A stretch of DNA of 27,970 nucleotides, from positions 1 through 27,970 of the forward strand of contig CBFCWF010000025.1 in assembly GCA_965601425.1 (NCBI GenBank), in the 5' to 3' direction. The position numbers and the translations under genes are program-made. This stretch comes from Thiosocius sp965601425 (GTDB lineage: Bacteria; Pseudomonadota; Gammaproteobacteria; Chromatiales; Chromatiaceae). Positions 1-7,047 of this stretch are shown one piece after another. Each line of letters opens with the position of its first letter. Positions within the stretch are counted from its first letter, which is position 1. The notes under the pieces are model-generated. The model was not told where the DNA came from. It saw nothing but the letters and a program-made list of their open reading frames with translations, and did no database searches.

Positions 1-250
1 CCTGAACGGCGGCCCGGCGATACCCGAGAAGATTCTGGAGCGTGTGTTCGAGCCGTTCGTCACGACCAAGTCCGGCGGTACCGGGCTTGGTCTGCCGATC
101 GCGAAGCGTATCGTTACCGCACACGGTGGGGCCGTCGAGATCGCGTCGGTTGCCCACACCGGGACGCGCGTCCGGCTTCGCCTGCCATCGACGGCAGGCG
201 AAGCGCAGGCGGCAGATCAAGCCGGGGCGGAAAGGGCCTCGGTGGACTGA
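1..250 (+). CDS. Sensor histidine kinase, C-terminal fragment (ATP-binding domain)
   Basis: This is the 3' end of a gene that begins before the window; reading from base 2 it is open to the TGA at 248-250. What is seen is the second half of a HATPase_c domain: VFEPFVTTKSGGTGLGLPIA carries the F box and the G2 box, followed by KRIVTAHGGAV and a final GTRVRLRLP strand. These are typical of NtrB-like kinases that phosphorylate a partner regulator. The G1 box, normally DNGPGIP, reads NGGPAIP here, so the adenine-contacting Asp is Asn and the second Gly is Ala. After the last strand comes a tail of about 20 residues, rich in Ala and Glu. The last 34 bases overlap the 3' end of the convergent iscU. 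The sensor part and partner are outside the window. Confidence 0.85.
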   Translation, partial: LNGGPAIPEKILERVFEPFVTTKSGGTGLGLPIAKRIVTAHGGAVEIASVAHTGTRVRLRLPSTAGEAQAADQAGAERASVD

Positions 251-642
251 GCGTCGACATCGGTGCCCTGCTTAGACTGCAGATCGGCGATAGCCGCCTT
301 GATCGCGTCCTCGGCCAGCACCGAACAGTGGACCTTGACCGGTGGCAGCGCAAGCTCCTCGGCGATCTGCGTGTTTCTGATCGAACGCGCCTGTTCGAGC
401 GTCTTGCCCTTGACCCATTCGGTCAGCAGTGAACTCGACGCGATTGCCGAACCGCAGCCGTAGGTCTTGAATTTTGCATCCTCGATCACGCCGTCGCGGT
501 TCACCTGGATCTGCAAACGCATCACGTCGCCGCAGGCCGGCGCACCGACCATCCCGGTCCCGACGTTTGCGGACGCCGTATCCAGCACCCCAACGTTGCG
601 CGGGTGCTCGTAGTGGTCAATGACCTTGTCGCTGTACGACAT
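217..642 (-). CDS. iscU: Iron-sulfur cluster assembly scaffold protein IscU
   Basis: IscU holds a nascent [2Fe-2S] cluster, taking sulfur from the cysteine desulfurase IscS and passing the cluster to apoproteins with HscA/HscB help. The 141-residue product has the three ligand cysteines, Cys37 (GAPACGDV), Cys63 (TYGCGSA) and Cys106 (KVHCSVL). It also has Asp39, His105 and the LPPVK motif (99-103) that HscA recognises. It runs about 13 residues past the usual 128-residue length, ending in a Gln/Ser/Ala-rich tail. That tail is where it overlaps the convergent kinase gene. An AGGAG lies 9 nt before the ATG. It sits 47 bp downstream of iscR and is very likely co-transcribed with it. No iscS, iscA, hscBA or fdx is adjacent, which is unusual. 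Confidence 0.96.
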   Translation of the reverse strand: MSYSDKVIDHYEHPRNVGVLDTASANVGTGMVGAPACGDVMRLQIQVNRDGVIEDAKFKTYGCGSAIASSSLLTEWVKGKTLEQARSIRNTQIAEELALPPVKVHCSVLAEDAIKAAIADLQSKQGTDVDAQSTEALSAPA

Positions 643-689
643 TGCGTCGATCTCCTATCGGTTCATCGATTGCCGAAGACCGCCCGCCG

Positions 690-1163
690 TCAGGCCGCCT
701 GGTCCTTGAGGCCGAGCACCTGCGCAGCGGCCTTCTTCTCGCGTCGTGCCGTCTCGCGTGCCTGACCGCGCACCACGAGATCATCCAGCGTGATATCAGT
801 CAGAAACACGAAGATCTGCTGACTCAAGTCGTCCCACAGGCTGTGGGTCAGGCAGCGCTGGCCGTCCTGGCAATTCTGCCGACCCTTACAGCGCGTGAAT
901 TCGACCCACTCATCGACCGCGCAAATGATATCTGCGATCGAGATTTCGTCAGAGTCGCGACCGAGATAGTAGCCACCGCCCGGCCCCCTGACGCCGCGCA
1001 CCAGACCTTTGCTGCGCAGGGCAGCGAACAGTTGTTCGAGATAGGAAAGCGAAATCCCCTGGTTTTCCGAGATGTCGGCCAGCGTCACCGGCCCATCGGT
1101 GCCGTTGAGGGCCAGGTCGAGCATCGCGGTGACCGCATAGCGGCCTTTCGTAGAGAGTCTCAT
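690..1163 (-). CDS. iscR: Rrf2-family Fe-S cluster-sensing regulator IscR
   Basis: IscR is a winged-helix repressor/activator that reads Fe-S cluster status and controls isc genes. The start was taken at the ATG at 1163 (MRLSTKGRYAV), matching the family N-terminus and preceded by AGGA 9 nt upstream; an in-frame start at 1199 would add 12 non-conserved residues. The 157-residue protein has the helix-turn-helix in about residues 26-60 and the wing RGPGGGYYLGR. The cluster ligands are Cys92, Cys98 and Cys104 with His107 (RCKGRQNC, RCLTH), the same spacing and numbering as E. coli IscR. A cluster-bound form and autoregulation are therefore expected. iscU follows after 47 bp, with no desulfurase gene between. 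Confidence 0.96.
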   Translation of the reverse strand: MRLSTKGRYAVTAMLDLALNGTDGPVTLADISENQGISLSYLEQLFAALRSKGLVRGVRGPGGGYYLGRDSDEISIADIICAVDEWVEFTRCKGRQNCQDGQRCLTHSLWDDLSQQIFVFLTDITLDDLVVRGQARETARREKKAAAQVLGLKDQAA

Positions 1164-1224
1164 GGTTCGTCTTCCTCGTCGTTCTGCACCTGTGTGCAAT
1201 TACCCAGTAATTTGCTTGGTTAAC

Positions 1225-1254
1225 AATCTAGCAGTAACCGACAAAAACAGTCAA
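1225..1254 (-). promoter_or_regulatory. Sigma70-type promoter of iscR-iscU
   Basis: On the minus strand TTGACT (1254-1249) is the -35 and TAGATT (1230-1225) the -10, separated by 18 bp. This lies in an AT-rich pocket of an otherwise GC-rich region. The predicted start is near 1218, giving a leader of about 55 nt to the iscR ATG. Confidence 0.65.
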
Positions 1255-1258
1255 GTTT
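1234..1258 (-). promoter_or_regulatory. IscR type-1-like operator overlapping the iscR promoter
   Basis: Read on the minus strand, the 25-bp site has the half-sites TTGACT and GTCGG around a T-rich centre. By my hand alignment it matches about 21 of 25 positions of the type-1 IscR consensus recalled from E. coli. It covers the -35 element of the promoter in front of iscR, the expected place for autorepression by holo-IscR. Confidence 0.7.
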
Positions 1259-1385
1259 TAATTCGTGCCGGCGCGGCAGACGATGACCTGGACAAGCATG
1301 CGGACCATCGCGCCCCTCACCGGCTGCTGTGCCGCAATACCGGGACAATTGTCGGACAAACGGCCGGCTTGCCCGCGTTGGCGGA

Positions 1386-1868
1386 TCAGGTCAGGTTGCA
1401 GGCGGGCTCGCGCAGCGCCGTGACGTCATCGACGAACAGGTGGCCCTGCCGGATGCAGAACGCCAGCCATCGGGCGACGAAAAGGTTTACGCGCCATTTA
1501 TTGAGTAACCCGGGGGCCTCATACAGGCGTTGCGTCGGTAGGGCCTGTTGGCGCAGATCCTCCACCTCCACCTGGTGCGCATCGTGATATACCCTCAGCA
1601 CCACGTCCGGGTCCGAGGTACCGCCCTCTGGATGCGGGAATCGGTAGGTCAGGCGCAACAGGGTCGTGTAGCGGGTCTGCTCAAGGATCGAGAGATGCAG
1701 GTCCTGGTGGTCGGGTCGACGGGAAAGGTGCTCACCGCGCAACCTGCGCAGCTGCGGGACCAGATGATGCAGATGGCGATAATTTTCTTCGCACAGTGCC
1801 AGCAGGTCGCCTACCGAGGGGGCGCTGTCCAACCATTTGTAGAGGTGCGCATTTTGCTCTCGCTGCAT
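1386..1868 (-). CDS. yqiB: DUF1249 family protein (YqiB-like)
   Basis: This 160-residue soluble protein matches the DUF1249/YqiB family of gammaproteobacteria, whose biochemical role is not established. Recognisable features are the N-terminal segment with YKWLDSAPSVGDLLALCEENY, a central TTLLRLTYRF strand, and DPDVVLRVYHDAHQVEV (a basic/acidic strand pair typical of the family). Near the end is KWRVNLFVARWLAFCIRQGH. E. coli YqiB is about 140 residues, so the length is normal with a short extension. No signal peptide or membrane segment is seen. A short AGG lies before the ATG, and TATACT at 1901-1896 could be a -10 box, though no good -35 was found. It lies 84 bp downstream of the thioredoxin gene on the same strand. 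The gene symbol rests on family similarity only. Confidence 0.85.
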   Translation of the reverse strand: MQREQNAHLYKWLDSAPSVGDLLALCEENYRHLHHLVPQLRRLRGEHLSRRPDHQDLHLSILEQTRYTTLLRLTYRFPHPEGGTSDPDVVLRVYHDAHQVEVEDLRQQALPTQRLYEAPGLLNKWRVNLFVARWLAFCIRQGHLFVDDVTALREPACNLT

Positions 1869-1952
1869 GGGCCTGTCCGCGTAAATTCAGGTCCCAGTAT
1901 AGCCGCAGCGGGAGACCACGGCGCACCGCCGCGGCCGATGCCCGAATTCGCG

Positions 1953-2324
1953 TCAGGCCTGGTCGCTCTGCTGCGCCTCGACCTGCCGGCGCACCTCGGC
2001 CATATCCAGTTCACCGGCCTTCTTGACCAGTTCGCGAAAAGCCGACTCAGGAAGCGCACCCGCCTCGCTGAAGATGATGATCTTTTCGCGAAAGATCATC
2101 AGGGTCGGGATCGAGCGGATCTGGAAATGCCCGGCGATCTCTTGCTGCTCTTCGGTGTTCACCTTGGCGAAGACCACGTCGGCGTGATCCTCGGAGACCT
2201 TCTCGTAGGTCGGGGCGAACGATCTGCAGGGCCCGCACCACGGCGCCCAGAAATCGACAATGACGAATTCGTTATCGGTGACAATATTTTCGAAGTTGTC
2301 TTTCGTCAGCTCGACGACAGCCAT
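1953..2324 (-). CDS. Thioredoxin family protein
   Basis: This cytoplasmic thiol-disulfide oxidoreductase is 123 residues long with a single thioredoxin fold. The active site is FWAPWCGPCRSFAP, with the CGPC pair at about residues 31-34, as in TrxA. The cis-proline loop IRSIPTLMIF is also present. The C-terminal helix region (LDMAEVRRQVEAQQ) extends 10-15 residues past classical TrxA. There are no zinc-finger cysteines at the N-terminus, so it is not a full TrxC. The ATG has an excellent GGAGG 5 nt upstream. It is downstream of adk, separated by an adk terminator-like hairpin, so it probably has its own promoter (a TAAAAT at 2362-2357). I cannot tell from sequence whether it is the main housekeeping thioredoxin or an accessory one. 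Confidence 0.92.
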   Translation of the reverse strand: MAVVELTKDNFENIVTDNEFVIVDFWAPWCGPCRSFAPTYEKVSEDHADVVFAKVNTEEQQEIAGHFQIRSIPTLMIFREKIIIFSEAGALPESAFRELVKKAGELDMAEVRRQVEAQQSDQA

Positions 2325-2356
2325 TACGGCCTCCAGGAATCCTGCATCAGCGTTTC

Positions 2357-2362
2357 ATTTTA
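2357..2362 (-). promoter_or_regulatory. Candidate -10 element for the thioredoxin gene
   Basis: TAAAAT on the minus strand lies 32 bp before the thioredoxin ATG in an otherwise GC-rich gap. No convincing -35 box was found 16-18 bp upstream, so this is a weak call. Confidence 0.35.
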
Positions 2363-2387
2363 ACACATCGTGCTGACGATCCGGCGA

Positions 2388-2408
2388 TAAACGCCCGGCA
2401 CACCGGGC
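2388..2408 (-). terminator. Probable intrinsic terminator of adk
   Basis: On the minus strand GCCCGG-tgtg-CCGGGC makes a perfect 6-bp stem with a 4-nt loop, then GTTTATC. It lies about 22 nt past the adk stop codon. The T-tract is short, so termination may be partial. Confidence 0.5.
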
Positions 2409-2430
2409 CTCTATCGCGACCGCCGGCCGA

Positions 2431-3078
2431 TCAGCCCTCGAGGCCAGAAAAAATCTGGTCACGGATCTCGTCGACGCCGCCCACGCCGTCGATTTTCACG
2501 TATTTGCAGTTGCCGGCATCGGCCTCCTGCGTATAGAAGCTGATCAGTGGCTCCGTCTGGTCGTGGTAGACCTTCAGGCGCGCCTTGACCGTCTCCTCCT
2601 GGTCGTCGTCGCGCTGGATCAGCGGCTCGCCGGTTGCGTCGTCCTTGCCTTCGACCTTCGGCGGATTGAAAACGACGTGATAGGTGCGGCCGGAGGCCAG
2701 ATGCACCCGGCGCCCGGACATGCGCTTGACGATCTCTTCGTCCGGCACGTCGATCTCCACCACCGCGTCGACCGGTACGCCGGCCGCTTTCAGTGCCTCG
2801 GCCTGGGGGATCGTGCGCGGAAACCCGTCGAACAGGTAGCCGGCCTTGCAATCGTCCTCTTTGATCCGCTCCTTCACCATGCCCATGATGATGTCGTCGG
2901 ACACCAGGCCACCCTCGTCCATGATCTTCTTCGCCGCCACACCAAGGTCGGAGCCCGACTTCACATGTGCACGCAGCATGTCACCGGTCGAGATCTGCGG
3001 GATGCCGAAGCGCTCCTTGATGAAGTTGGCCTGAGTACCTTTGCCGGCACCGGGGCCGCCGAGAAGAATGACGCGCAT
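2431..3078 (-). CDS. adk: Adenylate kinase
   Basis: Adenylate kinase catalyses ATP + AMP = 2 ADP in the cytoplasm and sets the adenylate energy charge. The start was set at the ATG at 3078 (MRVILLGGPGAGKGTQANF), which puts the P-loop GGPGAGKGT at residues 7-15 as in the family. An AAGGGGG lies about 10 nt upstream. An in-frame extension to 3141 adds non-homologous residues. The product is 215 residues against 214 for E. coli. It has the AMP-binding STGDMLRA segment, DGFPRTIPQAEAL, and the LID region beginning GRRVHLASGRTYHVVFNPPK. The LID has no cysteines, so it is the zinc-free type. A hairpin terminator follows. The 255-bp gap to htpG upstream contains interlocking inverted repeats. Confidence 0.97.
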   Translation of the reverse strand: MRVILLGGPGAGKGTQANFIKERFGIPQISTGDMLRAHVKSGSDLGVAAKKIMDEGGLVSDDIIMGMVKERIKEDDCKAGYLFDGFPRTIPQAEALKAAGVPVDAVVEIDVPDEEIVKRMSGRRVHLASGRTYHVVFNPPKVEGKDDATGEPLIQRDDDQEETVKARLKVYHDQTEPLISFYTQEADAGNCKYVKIDGVGGVDEIRDQIFSGLEG

Positions 3079-3217
3079 GGTTGTACCCCCTTGCGTGGAT
3101 TGAAAAATGGCAGGGGGCGGAGTCTGCCACAAGGAACGCAACCACCACTAGCGGACTGTGTGTATAGGCGGATTGAGGGTCCTTATCAGCGTCCACTGAT
3201 GAAGCCCCCCAATGCCG

Positions 3218-3326
3218 GCCCGCCGATGGCGCTCGGCGGCATCGGCACGCTGCACAGCCCGGTGCTTCGCGCGCGGCCCTTACCGCGAAGCGGGCCGCGC
3301 CAGCCGCGGTAGCAGTGCTCGGGCTG
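3218..3326 (-). other. Structured intergenic region between htpG and adk
   Basis: This gap holds two pairs of competing inverted repeats. First pair: CCGCCGA (3220-3226) with TCGGCGG (3233-3239), versus GCCGATG (3222-3228) with CATCGGC (3240-3246). Second pair: CTTCGCG (3265-3271) with CGCGAAG (3284-3290), versus GCGCGGCCC (3271-3279) with GGGCCGCGC (3292-3300). An outer CAGCCCG (3255-3261)/CGGGCTG (3320-3326) could close the second pair. All stems are perfect. There is no T-tract, so it is not a plain intrinsic terminator. It would form in RNA read through from htpG toward adk, but the strand of action is inferred. Confidence 0.5.
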
Positions 3327-3333
3327 CAAGCCG

Positions 3334-5286
3334 TTACGCGGACATGTCGAGCATGAGGCGATTGAGACGATGCACGAAACCGGCCGGGTCCTCGAGCTGC
3401 CCGCCCTCGGCCAGCAGCGCCTGATCGAAAACGAGTTTGGCCAGTTCGGCGAACCTGTCCTCGTCCGCCTCGGCATCCATGCGCTGAAGCAGCGGGTGTT
3501 CCAGATTGACCTCGATAATCGGGGTCGGCATCGGGGCGTCCTGGCCGAGCTGTTTCAGCACGCGCGCCAGATTCTGGCTCATGTCGTAGTGGTCAACCAC
3601 CAGGCAGGCCGGTGATTCGGTCAGGCGACTGGACACGCGCACCTCTTTCACCGTGTCACCGAGCGCGCTCTTGACCCGCTCGATCAGGTGCTTGTGCTCC
3701 TCGGCCGCCTTCTCGACTTTTTCCTTGTCGTCCGCGTCCTCGAGTTCGCCCAGGTCCAGCTCGCCCTTGGCCACCGACTGCAGATGCTTGCCCTGGTAGT
3801 CGGTGAAATGCGACACCAGCCACTCATCGACGCGGTCGGTGAGCAGCAGTACCTCGATGTCCTTCTTCTTGAACACCTCGAGGTGCGGGCTGTTGCGCGC
3901 AGCCGACAGCGTGTCGGCGGTAATGTAGTAAATTTTTTCCTGCTTCTCCGCCATACGCTCGATGTACTGGTCGAGCGAGACATCCTGCGCATCCCCGGTC
4001 GATTTGGTCGTCGCGAAGCGCAGCAGGCCGCCGATCTTTTCGCGGTTGGCGAAATCCTCGGCCGGACCCTCTTTGAGCACCTTGCCGAACTCGTCCCAGA
4101 ATTTCTGGTACTTTTCGGCGTCGTCCTTGGCCAGTTTCTCCAACAGGCCCAGCACGCGTTTGACGTTCGCACTGCGGATGCTGTCAATCTTCTTGTCGTG
4201 CTGCAGGATCTCGCGCGACACGTTCAGCGGCAGGTCGTCCGAATCCACGACACCCTTGACGAAGCGCAGGTAGTGCGGCATTAGCTTGTCTGCCTCGTCC
4301 ATGATGAACACACGCCGCACATAGAGCTTCACCCCGTGCTTGGGCTCGCGGTCCCACATGTCGAACGGGGCGCGCGACGGGAGGAACAGCAGCGAACTGT
4401 ACTCGTTGGTCCCCTCGACGCGGTTGTGCACCCAGGCCAGCGGGTCTTCGAAATCGTGACAGGTGTTCTTGTAGAACTCGTGGTATTCCTCGTCGGACAC
4501 GTCTGCCTTGTTGCGCATCCACAGTGCCGTCCCCCGGTTGACCTGTTCCCACGCCGGCTCGGCCACGACTTGCGTGTCCTCGCCGTCCTTGCCTTCCTCG
4601 CCGTCCTTGCCTTCCTCGGCCTCCTCGGCCGGCTCCGGGGGCTTCGCCATCTCGACGGGGATGGCCACATGGTCGGAGAATTTGCCGATGATGCTGCGCA
4701 GGCGCCAGTCATCGAGAAACTCCTTGTCGTCCTCGCGCAGGTGCAGCACGATCTCGGTGCCGCGCTCGGCGCGCCCGACATTCTCTATCGTGTAGCTCCC
4801 CTCGCCGGTCGATTCCCAGCGCACACCCTCGTCCGGCTGCATCCCGGCACGGCGGGTGGCCAGCGTCACCTTGTCCGCAACGATGAACGCGGAGTAGAAA
4901 CCGACCCCGAACTGACCGATCAGCTGACTGTCCTTGGCCTGGTCGCCAGACAGGTTCTCGAGGAACCTGCGCGTCCCGGAGCTGGCGATCGACCCGATCG
5001 TTTCGGTGACCTCCTGGCGGCTCATGCCAATGCCGTTGTCGGTGATCGTCACAGTGCCGGCGTCCTTGTCGACCGAGACCCGGATCCGCAGGCTGCTTTC
5101 GCCCTCGTACAGTGCTTCGTTGCTGAGGGCCTCGAAGCGCAGCTTCTCAGCCGCGTCGGAGGCATTCGAGATAAGTTCGCGGAGAAATATCTCTTTGTTC
5201 GAGTAAAGTGAGCGTATGACCAGGTTGAGCACCTGGCTGACTTCGGCCTGAAAATCCAGGGTTTCCTTCTGCGCGGTAGCGGTCAT
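3334..5286 (-). CDS. htpG: Molecular chaperone HtpG (bacterial Hsp90)
   Basis: HtpG is the ATP-driven homodimeric Hsp90 chaperone that remodels client proteins in the cytoplasm. The 650-residue product has the GHKL ATPase domain (about 1-215) with Glu37 and Asn41 in LRELISNASDA, Asp83 in TDNGIGMS, and the GQFGVGFYSAF lid motif near 125-133. The middle domain starts around WEQVNRGTALW (246 on), with NVSREILQ farther on. The C-terminal dimerisation region ends RLMLDMSA. Between the N and middle domains is an acidic linker (about 216-245) with two copies of EGKDGE, about 20 residues longer than in E. coli HtpG (624 residues). The ATG has GGAGGG about 9 nt upstream, and a sigma32-like promoter precedes it. 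The gene is divergent from pgm. Confidence 0.98.
   Translation of the reverse strand: MTATAQKETLDFQAEVSQVLNLVIRSLYSNKEIFLRELISNASDAAEKLRFEALSNEALYEGESSLRIRVSVDKDAGTVTITDNGIGMSRQEVTETIGSIASSGTRRFLENLSGDQAKDSQLIGQFGVGFYSAFIVADKVTLATRRAGMQPDEGVRWESTGEGSYTIENVGRAERGTEIVLHLREDDKEFLDDWRLRSIIGKFSDHVAIPVEMAKPPEPAEEAEEGKDGEEGKDGEDTQVVAEPAWEQVNRGTALWMRNKADVSDEEYHEFYKNTCHDFEDPLAWVHNRVEGTNEYSSLLFLPSRAPFDMWDREPKHGVKLYVRRVFIMDEADKLMPHYLRFVKGVVDSDDLPLNVSREILQHDKKIDSIRSANVKRVLGLLEKLAKDDAEKYQKFWDEFGKVLKEGPAEDFANREKIGGLLRFATTKSTGDAQDVSLDQYIERMAEKQEKIYYITADTLSAARNSPHLEVFKKKDIEVLLLTDRVDEWLVSHFTDYQGKHLQSVAKGELDLGELEDADDKEKVEKAAEEHKHLIERVKSALGDTVKEVRVSSRLTESPACLVVDHYDMSQNLARVLKQLGQDAPMPTPIIEVNLEHPLLQRMDAEADEDRFAELAKLVFDQALLAEGGQLEDPAGFVHRLNRLMLDMSA
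4578..4613 (-). repeat. Two tandem 18-bp repeats inside htpG
   Basis: The 18-bp unit CCTCGCCGTCCTTGCCTT (plus-strand reading) occurs twice back to back and encodes EGKDGE twice, residues 225-236. The copies are identical in DNA, which suggests a recent duplication by slippage that lengthened the acidic interdomain linker in frame. Confidence 0.85.
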
Positions 5287-5325
5287 CGTGGTTGTTCCCT
5301 CCGGGTTTTTCCTCGCTGGCGCGAC

Positions 5326-5354
5326 AAGTGCGGTCGACCGGACGGGATTTCAAG
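5326..5354 (-). promoter_or_regulatory. Sigma32-like heat-shock promoter of htpG
   Basis: On the minus strand CTTGAAA (5354-5348) matches the sigma32 -35 consensus exactly. CCGCACTT (5333-5326) resembles the -10 consensus CCCCATNT, with a 14-bp spacer. It lies 40 bp before the htpG ATG. Heat-shock control of htpG by RpoH is established in enterics; here it is inferred from the motif. Confidence 0.65.
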
Positions 5355-5403
5355 TGGTGACTGTGGTAAAAATCCGCCCAGTTTTCGCAGGACTCAGACA
5401 CCG

Positions 5404-7035
5404 ATGGGAATAACCACCTACTCCACCAAGCCCTATACGGACCAGCGCCCCGGTACTTCCGGCCTGCGCAAGCGTGTAGAGGTCTTCCGTCAGGGCAACT
5501 ATCTGAAAAACTTCGTACAATCGGTGTTCGACACCCAGCGCGAGCTGATCGGTGGCACGCTGGTGCTCGGCGGCGACGGCCGCTTCTACAATCGCGAAGC
5601 CATCCAAGTCATCCTGCGGATCGCGGCCGCCAACGGCGTGGCCCGGGCGCTGGTCGGCCGGGGCGGACTGCTGTCGACCCCGGCGGCCTCGTGCGTGATC
5701 CGCAAGCACGCCGCGGCCGGCGGGCTGATCCTGTCCGCCAGTCACAATCCGGGCGGACCTGACGGCGATTTCGGCATCAAATTCAACACCGCGAACGGCG
5801 GGCCGGCGCCGGAGAAGGTCACCGAGGCGATTTACGCGCGCACGCTCGAGATCGCGGACTACCGCAGCATCGAGACCGACGACCTGCCGCTGGACGCGCT
5901 CGGCAGTCACCGACTGGGGGAAATGCAGGTCGAGATCATCGACCCGGTCGACGACTATGCCGACCTGATGCTGTCCCTTTTCGATGTCGAGTCGATCCGC
6001 ACGCTGCTGGCCGGCGATTTCCGAATGCGCTTCGATGCGATGCACGCGATCACCGGACCTTACGCGAAACGGATCCTCGAAGACCTGCTGGGGGCGCCGC
6101 CCGGCACTGTGATCAACGGCGAACCGCTCGAAGACTTCGGCGGTCATCACCCCGACCCGAACCTCGTTCATGCGGCGGAACTGGTTCAGATGACGCGCGG
6201 CCCGGACGGCATCGATTTCGCCGCCGCGTCCGACGGTGACGGCGACCGCAACATGATCCTGGGCCGGGATTTCTTCGTCACTCCGAGCGACAGCCTTGCG
6301 CTACTGGCGGCCAACGCGACCCTGATTCCCGCCCACCGCGACGGTATCCCTGGGGTCGCCCGTTCAATGCCGACCAGCCAGGCGGTGGACCGGGTCGCGG
6401 CAAGACTGGGCATCGAGTGCTTCGAAACCCCGACCGGCTGGAAATTCTTCGGCAACCTGCTGGACGCGGGGCGCATCGCATTCTGCGGCGAGGAGAGTTT
6501 CGGCACCGGCTCCAGCCATGTGCGCGAAAAGGACGGCCTATGGGCGGTCCTCGCCTGGCTCAACGTACTCGCAGGCCGGGGCGGATCGGTGGCCGACATC
6601 GTTACCGGCCACTGGCGCGAGTATGGCCGCAACTACTATGCACGGCACGACTACGAGGCAATCAAGCATGGGCCGGCGGACGAGCTGATGGCGGCATTGC
6701 GCGAACGGCTGCCAGGGCTGCCAGGCACACGCTTGGACGGGTGCGAAGTGCGCTACGCGGACGACTTCAGCTACACCGATCCGATCGATGGCTCGGTCAG
6801 CGAGCACCAGGGGCTGCGGATCGGCTTCGCGGACGGGTCGCGGATCGTATTCCGGCTGTCCGGTACCGGGACCGTCGGCGCGACGCTGCGTGTCTACCTT
6901 GAGTCGTTCGAGGCAGACCTGGCGCGGCAGCAAATGGATCCGCAGCAGGCGTTGGCGCCGCTGATCGGCATCGCCGGTCAACTGGCAGAGATCCGGGAAA
7001 GGACCGGGCGCGAGGCGCCGGACGTGATCACCTGA
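5404..7035 (+). CDS. pgm: Alpha-D-glucose phosphate-specific phosphoglucomutase
   Basis: The enzyme interconverts glucose 1-phosphate and glucose 6-phosphate, linking glycolysis to glycogen, UDP-glucose and surface-polysaccharide synthesis. The 543-residue protein begins like the family (TKPYTDQRPGTSGLRKRV). It carries the catalytic phosphoserine loop SASHNPGG (Ser113), the Mg-binding loop DGDGDRN (277-283), the sugar-binding loop GEESFG (362-367), and the phosphate-binding RLSGTGT near the C-terminus. This is the alpha-PGM form with an insert after the SHNP loop (GGPDGDFGIKFNTANGG), not the ManB/GlmM type. The start is 117 bp from the divergent htpG; the ribosome site is weak (AGGA 12 nt before the ATG). 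The FAH-family gene follows after 12 bp. All signature motifs look intact. Confidence 0.96.
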   Translation: MGITTYSTKPYTDQRPGTSGLRKRVEVFRQGNYLKNFVQSVFDTQRELIGGTLVLGGDGRFYNREAIQVILRIAAANGVARALVGRGGLLSTPAASCVIRKHAAAGGLILSASHNPGGPDGDFGIKFNTANGGPAPEKVTEAIYARTLEIADYRSIETDDLPLDALGSHRLGEMQVEIIDPVDDYADLMLSLFDVESIRTLLAGDFRMRFDAMHAITGPYAKRILEDLLGAPPGTVINGEPLEDFGGHHPDPNLVHAAELVQMTRGPDGIDFAAASDGDGDRNMILGRDFFVTPSDSLALLAANATLIPAHRDGIPGVARSMPTSQAVDRVAARLGIECFETPTGWKFFGNLLDAGRIAFCGEESFGTGSSHVREKDGLWAVLAWLNVLAGRGGSVADIVTGHWREYGRNYYARHDYEAIKHGPADELMAALRERLPGLPGTRLDGCEVRYADDFSYTDPIDGSVSEHQGLRIGFADGSRIVFRLSGTGTVGATLRVYLESFEADLARQQMDPQQALAPLIGIAGQLAEIRERTGREAPDVIT

Positions 7036-7047
7036 GGCGACAAGCGA

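Noticed and set aside
1344..1353. GACAATTGTC palindrome between yqiB and iscR
   Set aside because: Perfect 10-bp palindrome but short and without flanking symmetry; such sites arise by chance and no regulator is indicated.
3301..3340. tRNA-like stem-loops near the htpG end
   Set aside because: No full cloverleaf, acceptor stem or T-loop sequence; it overlaps the htpG coding end.
4578..4613. CRISPR-like repeat
   Set aside because: Two in-frame tandem units with no spacers, inside htpG.
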